The position numbers and the translations under genes were made by a program. From Callaeas wilsoni (lineage: Eukaryota > Chordata > Aves > Passeriformes > Callaeidae): a stretch of DNA of 64,000 nucleotides. The DNA is taken from the NCBI GenBank assembly GCA_013398955.1, contig VWPU01004985.1, positions 26,279-90,278 of the forward strand, given 5' to 3'. Shown piece after piece: positions 1-64,000 of the stretch (its first letter is position 1; each line of letters starts with the position of its first letter). The notes below the pieces were generated by a model, which saw only the letters and a list, made by a program, of their open reading frames with translations, made no database searches and had not been told where the DNA came from.

Positions 1-63848
<63,848 letters not shown>

Positions 63849-63923
63849 CTTCCCCGCGCTGCTGCGGCCCCGCCTCGGCGCTCCGGGCAGCACCGGCCGG
63901 GCTGCCGGACGGTCCGCGGGCTC

Positions 63924-63941
63924 TCAGGCGGGCCGGACCAT
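63924..63941 (-). other. upstream ORF (MVRPA-stop) in the 5' leader
   Basis: On the minus strand, 93 bases upstream of the RET ATG, an ATG sits in strong Kozak context (G at -3, G at +4). It opens a five-codon frame, M-V-R-P-A, ending in TGA. The RET start itself has A at -3 but C at +4. If the transcript includes this stretch, the short ORF could reduce initiation at the RET start. Transcription through it is assumed, not shown. Confidence 0.4.
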
Positions 63942-64000
63942 GGCCCGGGCCGGCGGCAGCGGGCCGCGATGGGACGCGCGGAGCCGGGCAGGGACGGGAC

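Noticed and set aside
63940..64000. Plus-strand ATG with an open frame running off the window edge, as a divergent gene
   Set aside because: Open only because of GC-rich composition over about 60 bases; the ATG is the mirror of the uORF's palindromic CCATGG. No independent support.

Overview
The window holds the 5' two-thirds of one vertebrate gene, RET (receptor tyrosine kinase for GDNF-family ligands), on the minus strand. I can place 15 coding exons. Exon 1 (start codon at 63848-63846) lies in a CpG-rich region at the right edge, and exon 15 (kinase catalytic and activation loops) ends at 1213. Joined, they give 2703 bases, or 901 codons, in one open frame. Every intron is GT-AG, and 12 of the 15 exon lengths equal the human lengths as I recall them. 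The last exons (rest of the kinase C-lobe and the tail) would lie left of base 1 and were not found here.

The genome looks avian. Intron 1 carries two CR1-type LINE 3' ends in opposite orientations, a repeat family typical of birds and other sauropsids. The protein is clearly RET but diverged from mammals, and repeats are sparse. The species cannot be named from this sequence.

Layout from right to left, in transcription order. 63720-64000: CpG-rich promoter/leader region with a five-codon upstream ORF and exon 1 (signal peptide). 22630-63802: intron 1, about 41 kb, non-coding, with CR1, MIR-like and simple repeats and some AT-rich homeodomain-type blocks. 11222-22629: exons 2-9 (four cadherin-like domains and the start of the cysteine-rich domain). 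7642-8655: exons 10-11 (membrane-proximal cysteines, transmembrane helix, juxtamembrane segment). 1213-6525: exons 12-15 (kinase N-lobe, hinge, kinase insert, catalytic loop, DFG and activation loop). 1-1212: part of intron 15.

I saw no second protein-coding gene, RNA gene, CRISPR array or complete mobile element. The most notable points are two alternative, both in-frame, ways to splice exon 2 to exon 3; an intronic CpG-dense patch beside a CR1 copy; an ATTA-rich block in intron 6; the upstream ORF; and a cysteine-spacing change and an extra kinase-insert tyrosine in the receptor.
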